A stretch of DNA of 35,939 bases, from positions 1 to 35,939 of the forward strand of contig CACBIM010000018.1 in the NCBI GenBank assembly GCA_902539295.1, written 5' to 3'. Positions 25,010-35,500 of this stretch are shown piece after piece (positions within the stretch are counted from its first letter, which is position 1; each line of letters begins with the position of its first letter). A program made the position numbers and the translations under genes. The DNA comes from an uncultured SAR116 cluster alpha proteobacterium. Its GTDB lineage: Bacteria > Pseudomonadota > Alphaproteobacteria > Puniceispirillales > GCA-002684695. Under the pieces are notes generated by a model. It saw only the letters and a list, made by a program, of their open reading frames with translations. It was not told the DNA's origin and did not search any database.

Positions 25010-25900
25010 TTGTTTTCGAAATTTCATTCAGCATTAAATTTAAGTATAGCATTAACAATTAGTGCAGCTTTTTGGGGTTTATTTTGGATACCTCTAAGAC
25101 AGATTGAAAGTTCTGGTATAAGTGCTTCATGGACTGTAATAATATTTAATGCATTTCCACTTATTGTATTAGTTCCATTATTTTTTCTTTTTTTTAGTAA
25201 ATTTAAGCAATCACTAAAACCAATTTTGTATGCGTCACTTGCAATTGGAATGGCTATAACTTTTTATTCCAAAGGGCTTGTAGAAACTACTGTCATCAGA
25301 GCGACGTTATTATTTTATTTGACACCTATATGGTCAACTATATTTGGCATAATCTGGTTATCTGAAAAACTCACATTCGGCAGAGTTGCTTCAATTATAA
25401 TTGCTATAATTGGTCTTTTACTACTTTTATCCGGTAGTCATTCAGGGAACAAACCTCTAAATATTGGAGATTTTTATGGTTTAATGTCAGGAATATTTTG
25501 GGGGTTAGGTGCAACTTTTATAAATAGATGGTCCAATATGAATATAATACCATTAGCTTTGTTCTGTTTTATATTTTCTACAATCTTCTCCTTGTTTTTT
25601 CCTCTTTATTTTGTGCCTGAGATTTTACCTGACTTAAGTCTAATTATTAACTCCATATATACTATTTTTATCTGGTCAAATTTATTGTTATTGCCTAGCT
25701 TCTGTATAATATTTTTTACTGCAAAGTTCATATCACCAGGTGTAGTAGGTATTCTTATGATGTCAGAAGTAATAGTTGCAATGTTTTCTGCATCAATTTT
25801 AATACCAGATGAAAAAATGTTTCCTATCCAATGGCTAGGTGCATTTGCCATTTTATTAGCAGGATTTTATGAAGTTATTTTCAATATTAGAAAGAATTAA
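25010..25900 (+). CDS. EamA-family (DMT) transporter
   Basis: This 296-residue protein has ten hydrophobic segments in two EamA repeats. Motifs include AAFWGLFWIPLRQIES at the start, VIRATLLFYLTPIWSTIFG closing repeat one, and SPGVVGILMMSEVIVAMFSA in repeat two. The start is a TTG at 25010 with AAGG about 9 bases upstream. It is divergent from the acyl-CoA ligase with a 94-base gap that should hold both promoters, and it is 27 bases before the P450 gene. The substrate is unknown. Confidence 0.82.
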   Translation: MFSKFHSALNLSIALTISAAFWGLFWIPLRQIESSGISASWTVIIFNAFPLIVLVPLFFLFFSKFKQSLKPILYASLAIGMAITFYSKGLVETTVIRATLLFYLTPIWSTIFGIIWLSEKLTFGRVASIIIAIIGLLLLLSGSHSGNKPLNIGDFYGLMSGIFWGLGATFINRWSNMNIIPLALFCFIFSTIFSLFFPLYFVPEILPDLSLIINSIYTIFIWSNLLLLPSFCIIFFTAKFISPGVVGILMMSEVIVAMFSASILIPDEKMFPIQWLGAFAILLAGFYEVIFNIRKN

Positions 25901-25927
25901 TATTTTTTAACTATTTGAGATATTAAA

Positions 25928-27119
25928 ATGAAATCAATACCAAATTATGATTGTGATTTTTATTCAGACGCGTTCATTGAAATGCCTCATTATCATTACA
26001 CCAAAATGAGACAACTTGGACCTGTCGTTTATATTCCTCAATTAAACAACTTTGCTATTACCAAATTTAAAGCATTGAAAAAGGCACTATTTGATTTTGA
26101 ATCTTTGTGTAGTGGTGATGGAATTGCTGCAGATGAGGTAGGATGCAAGTACGTAAAAGGACAAATAGTTTCATCTGATCCACCTGTTCATAGAGTTATG
26201 AGAAAAGCAATGTTACCGCCTCTGATGCCAAAAAATATTAATGAAATATCCCCAATAGTTAAAAAAGAATCTATTAAATTAATTAATAAATTAATAAAAC
26301 AAAAAGAATTTGATGCTGTTTCTGATCTGGCTCAATTTTTACCACTGAATATTGTTCGCGATTTGGTTGGTGTTCCAGATTTTGGAAAAGGTAATATGCT
26401 TAATTGGGCTGGTGCCTCGTTTGATGTAATAGGTGTGCAAAATCAAAGAGGAAAAAGAGGCGTTGAAGAAATTATTAAATTAAGAAAATTTATTACAGGA
26501 AAATTAAATCTCAAAACAGTTAAACAAAATAGTTGGATTGGAAGAATTTTGCAGCTTATAAAGGATGGCTTGCTAGAAGAAAACTTAGGAAATTGTTTAA
26601 TAAGAGATTATATAAACCCAAGTTTAGACACTACAATTTCTGCAATATCTCATTTAATACTTTTGCTATCAGAAAATTATAATGAATGGATAAAATTACA
26701 AAAAAATTCATCCCTAATTAAGAATACTATCAATGAAGCTATTCGACTTGGATCACCGATCAGGTCTTTTTCTAGAAAGGCTAATAAAAATGTAGATATT
26801 GAAGGTTATCATATTCCTAAAAATTCACGTGTAATGATGTTATTTGCATCAGCTAACCGAGATGAAGAAATTTTTAAGAATTCTCATAAATTTGATATTG
26901 AAAGAAGTTTTAATGAACATCTTGGTTTTGGGTATGGGATACATAGCTGTGTTGGAAAGTATCTAGCACAATTAGAAATGAGTTCTTTACTTGAAGCTAT
27001 GATACCTTCAATAAAAAAAATAGAGACTAAAAAAACCTGAAACTCTTTTGAATAATACTATTTGTGGTTTTCAAAGATTACCAACTAAATTTATTCCATT
27101 TGATACAAAAAAAATATAA
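25928..27119 (+). CDS. Cytochrome P450 with a frameshift near its C-terminus
   Basis: This bacterial class I P450 is a soluble heme monooxygenase. It shows an I-helix PSLDTT (Asp234-Thr235), ExxR as EAIR (Glu270, Arg273), SSDPPVHRVMRK before the C helix, and the heme loop FGYGIHSCVGKYLA with Cys341. The uninterrupted frame stops at 27040 after 370 residues. Just before, at 27029-27035, is a run of seven A. Removing one A continues the frame to a stop at 27117-27119 with the usual P450 tail NNTICGFQRLPTKF, giving about 396 residues. The full span is annotated; either a sequencing error, transcript slippage or a recent frameshift applies. Flanked by an EamA and an M24 gene. Confidence 0.85.
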
Positions 27120-27149
27120 AACTAAATTTTAACTTTTAAAATGGCTTAA

Positions 27150-28331
27150 GTGGAAATTAGTAGAAAATTAGAACCTCCCAAAAAGGGATTTTCGGTATTT
27201 GAGTTTGAAGAGCGATTACTTAGAGCACATTCAATAATGCATAAGCATAAATTAGATGCTTTGTTCCTTACTATGCCGGCAAATATAAGATACTTTACAG
27301 GTTTTGATACTCAGTTTTTCCATAGCCCAACAAGGCCTTGGTTTTTGGTAATTCCTTATAATAAAAAGCCTATTGCTGTTATCCCTGAAATAGGAAAAAC
27401 TCTAATGGAGATGACATGGGTTGAGGACATTAGAACATGGGATTCACCTAATCCTAATGATGATGGAATTTCTTTATTATTTTCAGTTTTCAAAGATTTA
27501 AAAATAAAATTTAATTCCGTGGGTGCAGAACTAGGAATGGAAATGTCTTTGAGAATGCCTTGGATAGACTTCAATAAACTTTTAGAAAAACAGAAGCAAA
27601 CCTTTTTAGATGCAACACAAGCTATATGGGAAATAAGAACAGTAAAAACAAAAGCAGAAATTAATCATATAAATTTTATTTGTAAGGCAGTGAGCAGTTG
27701 TTATTATAGTTTGCCTAAAATTATTAATCTTGGTGAAACAGAGAGACAAGTTTCAGAAAAATTAAAAAAAAATATTATTGATAGTGGAGCTGATAGTATA
27801 CCATTTATGCCTGTTGTATCTGGCCAAAATGGTGTTTCGCAAATAATAAGTGGTCCTTCAGATAAGGAGTTAGAGAAAGGTGATTTATTATTTATTGACA
27901 CCGGATCGACCTATGATGGTTATTTTTGTGATTTTGATAGAAATTACGCAATAGGCAATGCCTCTGATGAGGTAAGAGAGGTATATGATTTATTATGGTT
28001 AGCAACTGAGGCTGGAATTAATGCAGCTAAGCCAGGGGCTACTACTGGGGATGTTTGGCTTGCAATAAATAAAATTATTGAGGATAAAAAACTTATAAAA
28101 AATAATGTTGGAAGATTAGGCCATGGATTAGGTTTACAATTAACTGAACCACCATCTCACAGCTTTAAAAATGAAACAAAAATTTTAGAGAACATGGTTT
28201 TAACAATTGAACCAGGATTAGAATATTTACCAGGGAAATTAATGGTTCATGAAGAAAATATATTGGTAACAAAAGATGGCCCTCAGTTACTCACAACAAG
28301 AGCACCAAAAGAATTACCAATAATAAATTAG
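27150..28331 (+). CDS. M24-family metallopeptidase/creatinase-like hydrolase
   Basis: This 393-residue protein has an N-terminal creatinase domain (RYFTGFDTQFFHSPTRPW near 47-64) and a pita-bread catalytic domain with all five metal ligands: Asp250 and Asp261, His325 in GHGLGLQ, Glu354 in LTIEPG and Glu368 in VHEENILV. It is therefore expected to be an active dimetal hydrolase of the Xaa-Pro dipeptidase/ectoine-hydrolase kind. The N-terminal sequence does not look like the DMSP lyase DddP. Start GTG at 27150; an ATG at 27141 stops after two codons. Lies between P450 and an EamA transporter. Confidence 0.87.
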   Translation: MEISRKLEPPKKGFSVFEFEERLLRAHSIMHKHKLDALFLTMPANIRYFTGFDTQFFHSPTRPWFLVIPYNKKPIAVIPEIGKTLMEMTWVEDIRTWDSPNPNDDGISLLFSVFKDLKIKFNSVGAELGMEMSLRMPWIDFNKLLEKQKQTFLDATQAIWEIRTVKTKAEINHINFICKAVSSCYYSLPKIINLGETERQVSEKLKKNIIDSGADSIPFMPVVSGQNGVSQIISGPSDKELEKGDLLFIDTGSTYDGYFCDFDRNYAIGNASDEVREVYDLLWLATEAGINAAKPGATTGDVWLAINKIIEDKKLIKNNVGRLGHGLGLQLTEPPSHSFKNETKILENMVLTIEPGLEYLPGKLMVHEENILVTKDGPQLLTTRAPKELPIIN

Positions 28332-28369
28332 TAATCTCTTAATTGCTTAAAAATTATTATGCTTAACTT

Positions 28370-29308
28370 ATGAAATATATTTTAACGTTATCACCATTAT
28401 TAAAGAGTGCATTATTGCTTTGTGCAGGATTATCTATATTTGGATTTGCTGATAATTTTATTATGTTGATTTCAGATCAGGTTGGCGTGGGTCAATTTCA
28501 CTTTTCAAGGTCATTGATAGCTTCCTTGGCGGTAATTTGTTTTGCTTTTTACTTTAACGAAAACCTAAGACCAAAAAACATAAAAATGGTTTTAATAAGA
28601 ACTTTTTTCAATGTAATTGCCATGATTTTATATTTTGGGGTTATACCCATGATGCCAATTGCTGAGGCAGGCGCTGGTTTGTTTACATCACCTATTTTTG
28701 TCTTATTATTTTCATTTTTAATTTTTAGAGAAAAAATAAAAATAATCCAAATAGCCTCTTTCATAATTGGATTAACAGGTGTTTTTTTAATATTAGGAAC
28801 TCAAATTTCAAGTCTAACTATTTACCATACACTGCCTTTATTAGCTGGAGCTACTTACGCAATGGGCACCATAATAACAAACAAATTTTGCAAAGATGAA
28901 AGCCCACTATCATTACTTTTAATGTTTCTTAGTTCCATTGGTGTTGTAGGATTATTAATATCAATCTTTTTTACAGTTAATCCAGTTAATAGTATTCATT
29001 TTAACAGTGCGCCTTTTATTTTCATGGGCTGGCAACAAACAAATGCTTATTACTGGTATATAATAGTTTTTCTTGGCTTAAGCGCTGCATTTGCTATTTA
29101 CTTCATCATCTTAGCATATCAAATATACAAACCTAGTTACTCTTCTATTTATGAATATTCATATCTTATCTCTGCGGGTTTCTTTGGTTGGTTATTTTGG
29201 AACCAGATACCCTCTTTGATAAGCCTGATTGGGATTTTAGCAATAATTTTTGCAGGGATAAATATAGCAATAAACAGTAGCCATAATGATGAAAATGAGA
29301 AAATTTAA
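28370..29308 (+). CDS. EamA-family (DMT) transporter
   Basis: This 312-residue protein has ten hydrophobic segments. The first repeat includes ADNFIMLISDQVGVGQFHFSR, and the helix-five region PIAEAGAGLFTSPIFVLLFS is typical. The second repeat ends with EYSYLISAGFFGWLFWNQ. It follows the M24 gene by 38 bases and its stop abuts the convergent M20 gene with no gap. An exporter or importer of a small metabolite handled by M24 or M20 is plausible but unproven. Confidence 0.83.
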   Translation: MKYILTLSPLLKSALLLCAGLSIFGFADNFIMLISDQVGVGQFHFSRSLIASLAVICFAFYFNENLRPKNIKMVLIRTFFNVIAMILYFGVIPMMPIAEAGAGLFTSPIFVLLFSFLIFREKIKIIQIASFIIGLTGVFLILGTQISSLTIYHTLPLLAGATYAMGTIITNKFCKDESPLSLLLMFLSSIGVVGLLISIFFTVNPVNSIHFNSAPFIFMGWQQTNAYYWYIIVFLGLSAAFAIYFIILAYQIYKPSYSSIYEYSYLISAGFFGWLFWNQIPSLISLIGILAIIFAGINIAINSSHNDENEKI

Positions 29309-30460
29309 TTATCCTCTTTTTTCAACTAATCTAGCGTAAATTGATGCTCCTATCGGTAAAATACCATCATCCAAGATAAAACCGTCATTATGAAGAGGTA
29401 GAGACCCTCCGTGTGCTATATTACAATAGGCGCCAGGCACAACTTTCAACATATCAGAAAAATCTTCAGAGCCAGTAACTAGATCTGTTCTGAAAAATGC
29501 ATTTTCTTTACCAACAATTTCAGATGCAACCTCATGCATAACCTCACTTAATTGTTGATCATTAATGAGAACGTCAAAAATCTCTCTATTATCTAATTCG
29601 ATTTCAACATTATAGCTTTTTTTCACTCCATCAATAATTTCTCGCATTCTTTTTCTTACAAGCTTTGCAATCTCTTTATCAAAGTAACGCATAGTACCTG
29701 ATAAAGAACAATCTGAAGGTATTACATTATATGCACTACCAGAGTGTATTTTTGTTATTGATAACACTATTGTTTGAGTAGGAGGCACATTTCTACTTAC
29801 AATTGTCTGCAATTGTGAAATTAGTGATGAGGCAATAATTATTGGGTCCTTTGAACCTTCAGGCCTAGCTGCATGTGAACCAAATGCTTTGATTGTAATA
29901 TCAAAAAAATCAGCACCTGCCATTGCAACTCCAGGTTTTATACCAACTTTACCAAGCTCTCCTATCGGCCAATTGTGAAGACCATAAATTTCATCACATG
30001 GAAATTTTTCAAATAGTTTATCTGCAAGCATGGCTTTAGCGCCTCCAAGACCTTCTTCAGCTGGCTGAAAAATAAAGATTGCTTTTCCTGAAAAATTTTT
30101 GTTTTCAGCTAAATAACGTGCTGCTCCTAAAAGCATTGTTGTATGTGCATCATGACCACATGCATGCATCACACCAGGATTTTTTGAAGAATATGGTAAA
30201 TTTGTTTTTTCATGAATTGGTAGAGCATCCATATCAGCTCTTAATCCAATTGTTTTTCCAGGTTTATTTCCTTCTAAAACACCAACAACCCCCATTTTAC
30301 CTATGCCAGTATACGTTTTAATTCCCACACCATTTAAAAACTCATTTACTTTTTTTGAGGTCCTCACCTCCTCCATACCTAATTCTGGGTGCTGATGAAA
30401 GTCTTGAAAAATTTTAATAAGATCATCCGAAAAATTTTGAATTTTATCTATTACGGGCAA
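29309..30460 (-). CDS. M20-family amidohydrolase (hippurate hydrolase/HipO-like)
   Basis: This 383-residue zinc amidohydrolase of the M20D type cleaves N-acyl amino acids or similar amides. Features: QDFHQHPELGMEE at the N-terminus in the form DFHQHPELGMEEVRTS, LRADMDALPIHEKT, the metal-binding ACGHDAHTTMLLGAA, FIFQPAEEGLGGAKAM, and the dimerisation lid domain from about residue 185. Start is the TTG at 30460, supported by an AAAGGA ribosome site 7-8 bases upstream. It lies downstream of the Sel1-repeat gene on the same strand and is not clearly related to it. Confidence 0.9.
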   Translation of the reverse strand: MPVIDKIQNFSDDLIKIFQDFHQHPELGMEEVRTSKKVNEFLNGVGIKTYTGIGKMGVVGVLEGNKPGKTIGLRADMDALPIHEKTNLPYSSKNPGVMHACGHDAHTTMLLGAARYLAENKNFSGKAIFIFQPAEEGLGGAKAMLADKLFEKFPCDEIYGLHNWPIGELGKVGIKPGVAMAGADFFDITIKAFGSHAARPEGSKDPIIIASSLISQLQTIVSRNVPPTQTIVLSITKIHSGSAYNVIPSDCSLSGTMRYFDKEIAKLVRKRMREIIDGVKKSYNVEIELDNREIFDVLINDQQLSEVMHEVASEIVGKENAFFRTDLVTGSEDFSDMLKVVPGAYCNIAHGGSLPLHNDGFILDDGILPIGASIYARLVEKRG

Positions 30461-30522
30461 GTTCTTTTCCTTTCTTTAAAAAGTGCAAAATACTAAATAT
30501 TAAATAAGTTAACTAAAATTAA

Positions 30523-32445
30523 CTAATTAATTTCAAGTATTTTATATGCTATTTTTTTTGCTTCGTCTTCGGATATATTCTTTTCTTTTTTAATCTCTTT
30601 AACAATGATATCAAACATCATTACTTTTTTATCTTCAGTAGTATATTTATATTTTCTTTTTAATTGTTCGTAAAATGTTTGATCATTGTTAAACCAATCA
30701 TCTGAGCTTTTTTCATTTTGATTGTTTCTAAAACTATTAATTATACTATTAATAAATTCATCCCCAATAGGAACAAACGTGTCTTTGTTAATATCAGGGA
30801 TATTGTCTTTATTTTTTTCAGGACCAAAAATATTAATATTGCCTAATTTCTTTGGATCAATTCCTAATTGATCAAATATTTTATTAACAGTTTCTTCTCC
30901 AATGGGTTTAAACTGTTCTTTTCTTATTAAATTTTCTTTTTCCTTATATTTTCTTAAAGTCTCAGACTCTGTTGAAGGCTCACTATTTTTAAATATACCA
31001 AAAAACCAATTAACCGCATTATCACCAAATGGTGTTTTCTGTGAATTTAAATTTGTACCTTCTTCAGCTTTCTTTCTCGCCTCTTCTTCTGCCTTCAGTC
31101 TTGCCTCTTCCTCAGCTTTCTTTCTCGCCTCTTCTTCTGCCTTCAGTCTTGCCTCTTCCTCAGCCTTTAAAAAGGCTTCTTCCTCTGCCTTTTGTTGAGC
31201 TATTTTTTCGTTTTTAATTCTTTGTTCTTCCTCAGCTTTCTTTCTCGCCTCTTCTTCTGCCTTCAGTCTTGCCTCTTCCTCAGCTTTCTTTCTGGCTTCT
31301 TCCTCTACCTTTAGTCTGGCCTCTTCTTCAGCTTTCTTCCTCGCCTCTTCCTCTGCCTGTATTTTTGCTTGTTCTTCTTCTTTTAATTTATTCTCATAAG
31401 TTATCTTAAGCTCATCTTCTAATTCTTTATTCTTATCAACAATAACTTTTAGATTACCTTGAAAAAAATCGTCAGAGCAATCAGCATAATTTGATTGCAA
31501 ACATTTCTTTGCTAGTTTTTGAACTTCAGTTATTTGCTGAGTGCTTAAATTTCGTTTTACTGTATCTCTTAAATTAATGGCTTTTAAATTACCATTAGCA
31601 ACTGAAATATTTAACCACATATATGCCTGAAGTGGGTCTGGTATTATACCCTCACCAAGGTAATGCATAATTGCTAAATTATTTTGAGCATCAGCATAGC
31701 CTTGTCTTGCTGCACGGTTATACCATTTAAGGGCTTTTTCAAAATCAACAACATTCTTATTATTTCCTGATCCTTGGTGATAAATAACAGCCAAATTAAA
31801 TTGTGCCTGGGACTCATTTCTTTCCGCTGCAATTAAATACCATTCCATAGCTTTGGAAATATCTTTTTTTGTGCCAATGGAATTCTCATACATAATACCA
31901 ACGTTTACCTGTGAACCAAGCATTCCTTGCTCAGCTGCTTTGAGATGCCATTCAAAAGCTTTCTCATAGTTTTGTATGACACCAATACCATTTTGGTACA
32001 TAGTAGCTAAATTATATTGAGCTTCCATGACCCCTTGGCTTGCAGCTTTAAAATACCACTTTGAAGCTTCTTCACTATCCTGTTCCAAACCAAGTCCATT
32101 ACCATAGAAAAAACCAAGATAAAATTGAGATATTGCGTCTCCTTGCTCAGCAGCGAGCCTATACCATTTTGAAGCTTCTACAGCATCTTCAAGAACGCCT
32201 AATCCATTATGATAAAACATTCCCATATAGTATTGTGACTTTGCATGACCTTCTCTTGCAGGGCCTTGCAGAAGGGCAAAAGCATCCCTGTAATCTCCAG
32301 CTTTTATTGCAGCCTCAACGACAACAAGATTTGCATTCCACTTTACATCTTTTGAAAGGTCAGCAAAGGCAAGTCCAAAATGAAACAGCGAAAGCAGAAA
32401 TACTGTTTTAAATATAGTTATTTTAAAATTTAATTTTTTATACAT
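30523..32445 (-). CDS. Exported Sel1-repeat protein with charged octapeptide helix
   Basis: This protein has 640 residues with ATG at 32445; a TTG 15 bases upstream is less likely. A signal peptide ends near FGLAFA. Six clear Sel1-like repeats of about 36 residues follow (for example SQYYMGMFYHNGLGV), then about 14 near-perfect KAEEEARK/L octapeptides that should form a long single helix of the TolA type. The C-terminal part has two copies of an FxPIGxE motif (FKPIGEETVNKIFDQLG and FVPIGDEFINSIINSFR) and a helical tail. It is probably a periplasmic or envelope scaffold. The adhesin gene lies immediately upstream on the same strand. Confidence 0.8.
   Translation of the reverse strand: MYKKLNFKITIFKTVFLLSLFHFGLAFADLSKDVKWNANLVVVEAAIKAGDYRDAFALLQGPAREGHAKSQYYMGMFYHNGLGVLEDAVEASKWYRLAAEQGDAISQFYLGFFYGNGLGLEQDSEEASKWYFKAASQGVMEAQYNLATMYQNGIGVIQNYEKAFEWHLKAAEQGMLGSQVNVGIMYENSIGTKKDISKAMEWYLIAAERNESQAQFNLAVIYHQGSGNNKNVVDFEKALKWYNRAARQGYADAQNNLAIMHYLGEGIIPDPLQAYMWLNISVANGNLKAINLRDTVKRNLSTQQITEVQKLAKKCLQSNYADCSDDFFQGNLKVIVDKNKELEDELKITYENKLKEEEQAKIQAEEEARKKAEEEARLKVEEEARKKAEEEARLKAEEEARKKAEEEQRIKNEKIAQQKAEEEAFLKAEEEARLKAEEEARKKAEEEARLKAEEEARKKAEEGTNLNSQKTPFGDNAVNWFFGIFKNSEPSTESETLRKYKEKENLIRKEQFKPIGEETVNKIFDQLGIDPKKLGNINIFGPEKNKDNIPDINKDTFVPIGDEFINSIINSFRNNQNEKSSDDWFNNDQTFYEQLKRKYKYTTEDKKVMMFDIIVKEIKKEKNISEDEAKKIAYKILEIN
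31064..31375 (-). repeat. 48-base tandem repeats coding for the KAEEEAR helix
   Basis: Near-identical 48-base units begin (on the + strand) at 31064 and 31112, then at 31232, 31280 and 31328, with a divergent piece in between. Each encodes two octapeptides alternating KAEEEARK and KAEEEARL. Exact nucleotide identity between units, beyond what the protein needs, suggests recent expansion or gene conversion and possible length variation between strains. Confidence 0.8.
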
Positions 32446-32553
32446 ATTAAAAATTAACAAAAACCATCTAAAATTTAGATTCTATATCAGAATTTAGAAG
32501 AAATATAGTTGATAAATTGTATTTATATAAACTCATTTTTTTCTCAAGACTTT

Positions 32554-35500
32554 TTAAAGTAAGATTTTCATTATCCTCCTAAATATTGAAACTGATTGGT
32601 TTAAGTCTTTTTCCAACTCATTTTTTTGTTTTTCTTTTGAAGCGGACTTATTTTCTTCCCCGTCAATAGATAAGTTTACGTAATTAATTATAGATTTTAT
32701 ATTATCCTCAATTTTCAGCATTTTATAAAGACTTTTCCAATCAATACATCCTTGACAAGTCACATCACCTGTAAAAAATTCTGGTGTTGACCAATCTATA
32801 TAGTAAACACTTCCTGCAATGTCAGCGGGTGCAGCAACTGTTGCAGAAGTTAAATATGTTGAATTTTGCAAATCATAATTTCCTGCATCTGCACCAGAAA
32901 GAAAGATACCCGAGACTAAGACTTGCTTTTGTGTTCCTATAGTATCATCAATAAATTTTGCATTTTCATACTCGAATACAACATTATCACCACCAATTAC
33001 ATCTAATGAACTTCCATCTACTTCTACTTTTGTTGTTCCATCAAAAACTTTATTTGAAGCTTCAAATGAAGCATATAAAGGTTTTTTTGAAATGCTGGCA
33101 GAAACTAATTCTGTAGTATTACTTAACTGGTAATTTGATACATCAGCACCAGAAATACTGGAAGTGACAGTAACAGTTTTATTGTTACCTGCTCTCTTAT
33201 CAGAGAAATTAGCCACAATATTTTCTAATGTAATAGTATCACCATCAATTATTCCATTAATAGAATGAGTAACTATAGCTGATGTGTTTCTATTATAAAC
33301 TTTATTTGAAGCCTCAAAAGAAGCTGTTAAAGATTTAGGTGAAATGTTTGCAGTAGTTGTTGCTGTTGAGTTCTGTAAAGCGTAATTAGATGAAGATGTT
33401 CCTGATATACTTATGCCTGAAACAGTAACTGTTTTATTATTTGCAGCGTTTTCATTTGAGAAAACAGCAGAAGAATTAGATAAACTTACTTGATCACCTG
33501 ATATCACACCCGACAATTCACCCGTTACATTAGCAGTACTATTTCTATCATAAACTTTACTTTCTGCTGTATATAAAGCAGTTAATGGCTTTTGTGTTAT
33601 GCTTGCAGTAGTTGTGGTTGAGTTGTTTTGCAAACTATAATTAGGTGAACCTGGGCCTCCAATGCTTATGCCTGAAACGGTTACTGTTTTTCCACTTCCT
33701 ACGTTCATATCTGAGAAAACGGAACCTGTTTTTGTAACTGTAACTGTATCTCCAAAAATAACACCTGATAAACTGCCATTAACTGTTGCCTGAACTGTTT
33801 GGTCATAAACTTTATTAGACGCTGTATATGAAGATGTTATAGGTTTAGGAGTGATATTTGCTGTTGTAGTTGCTGTAAAGTTTTGTAAGTCATAATTTGC
33901 AACATCAGTACCACTAATGCTTATACCTGACATAGTCACTGTTTTATTATTTCCAGCATCTTTATCTGAAAAAGTAGCGGCTGAGGTATTTAAATTAACA
34001 GTATCCCCAGTGATAGCACCTGACATAGTTGCAGAAGCAGTCGCAGAGACTAATCTGTCATATACTTTGTCACTTGCAGAAATAGATACAGTTACTGGTT
34101 TTTTAGTATATGTTACCTGTCCAGTTAAAGTAATTTGATTACTAAAATTTACATGTGTTTCAGTAACATCAGTTGCCGTTAATGCATAACTACCTGCTCT
34201 AACATTCCCTGATGAACTTGTAGGAAACCCTCCAGAAGGAGCCACCGTGAATGAAGCAGATCCATTTGCTCCATCATTTAAACTAAATGATCGTCCTGAT
34301 AAAGTGGATTTTGACTTCATGTCAAACATTGTATTTGTTGATCCCAATCCAACATTGCAGTCAGAACGTGAACAAAACAAATACTTAGCAGTTTCAATTG
34401 AGTAGGTGGGTGTATTACTGTATACAACATCACTAGTTTCTGACAATTCTACTAACAGTTGATTTGCAGGTACAATCGTATACACTCCATTAACAAAAGA
34501 AATATCGTAATTTGATGAACTTAATCCTGAAGGCGTCAAAGCATAACTTCCTGCAACATTGTTAGATGCATCACTCCTTGCAATAGACAATGATCCACTT
34601 AAATTAGTACTGTCTTCACCCCCTACAAAGCCAAAATAGCTTACACCCTTATAGCCAGAAGCATCATTTTCAGTTACAAACTTTGCATCAGCATTTGCTA
34701 TTATTTGCAAGACTGCTTCAGAAATGTTAGCCGTTGTGGTTGTAGTAGTATTTTGAAGAGTGTAGTTGCTTGCATCCGTAGCACCTATACTTATTCCACT
34801 AACACTAACTGTTTTACCATCCGCAACATTCGCATCTGAAAATACTGAACTTGTTTTTGATACCGAGACACTATCCCCAGATACAACTCCTGTAAGACTT
34901 CCAGTTACTGTTGCAAAATTAGTGGTGTCGTATGTTTTACTTGATGCAGTATAGGAAGCCGTCACATTCTTTCTATTAACTGTAAGTGTCCCTTGAGTAT
35001 AGCCACCTATTAAATAGCCTAACCGCTCAACAGCCGACGAAGCTGTTAAGGCATGCGTTCCTGCTGTATAGTTGTTTGATGAAGATTTACTCCCTCCAAC
35101 TGCAACTGAAGCTTCTGTGCTTAGAGTTTGGGCGACTGTATCTCCATTTTGCAACCCGTTAACAGTAGTAGTGAGTGTTGGAGAAGTTCCATAAGTCACT
35201 GTTTTATCATCAGCAACAATTGTTAAGGAAGGCCTCTCACGATAGATAGCATGTATTCCTGCACCCAATGCAAGTGAATAATTAGAGGAGCTTTCATCAC
35301 TATTATATCGAAAGCGATTTGATCCCGTGCCAACTATTGCTGTCAAGCCTGAACTTCCTGATACGCTTCCTGAATACAACGAAGCTCTACCGTTGGTTCC
35401 AAGAGTAATAGACGCGCCACCTGAAAAATTAATATTACCACCAGTAGCCGTGCCAGCGCTGGTTGATTGGCCAGCATTAAGGATTAGTGCTGATGTACTG

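Noticed and set aside
27150-28331. M24 protein as the DMSP lyase DddP
   Set aside because: The N-terminal domain and length differ from DddP; the metal ligands are common to all M24 enzymes.
30902-31217. Open frames on the + strand through the octapeptide repeat region
   Set aside because: They are Ser/Leu/Ala/Phe-rich mirror frames of the KAEEEAR repeats on the other strand and have no independent support.
31064-31375. CRISPR-like or regulatory repeat array
   Set aside because: The 48-base units are contiguous, have no spacers, and encode an in-frame protein repeat.
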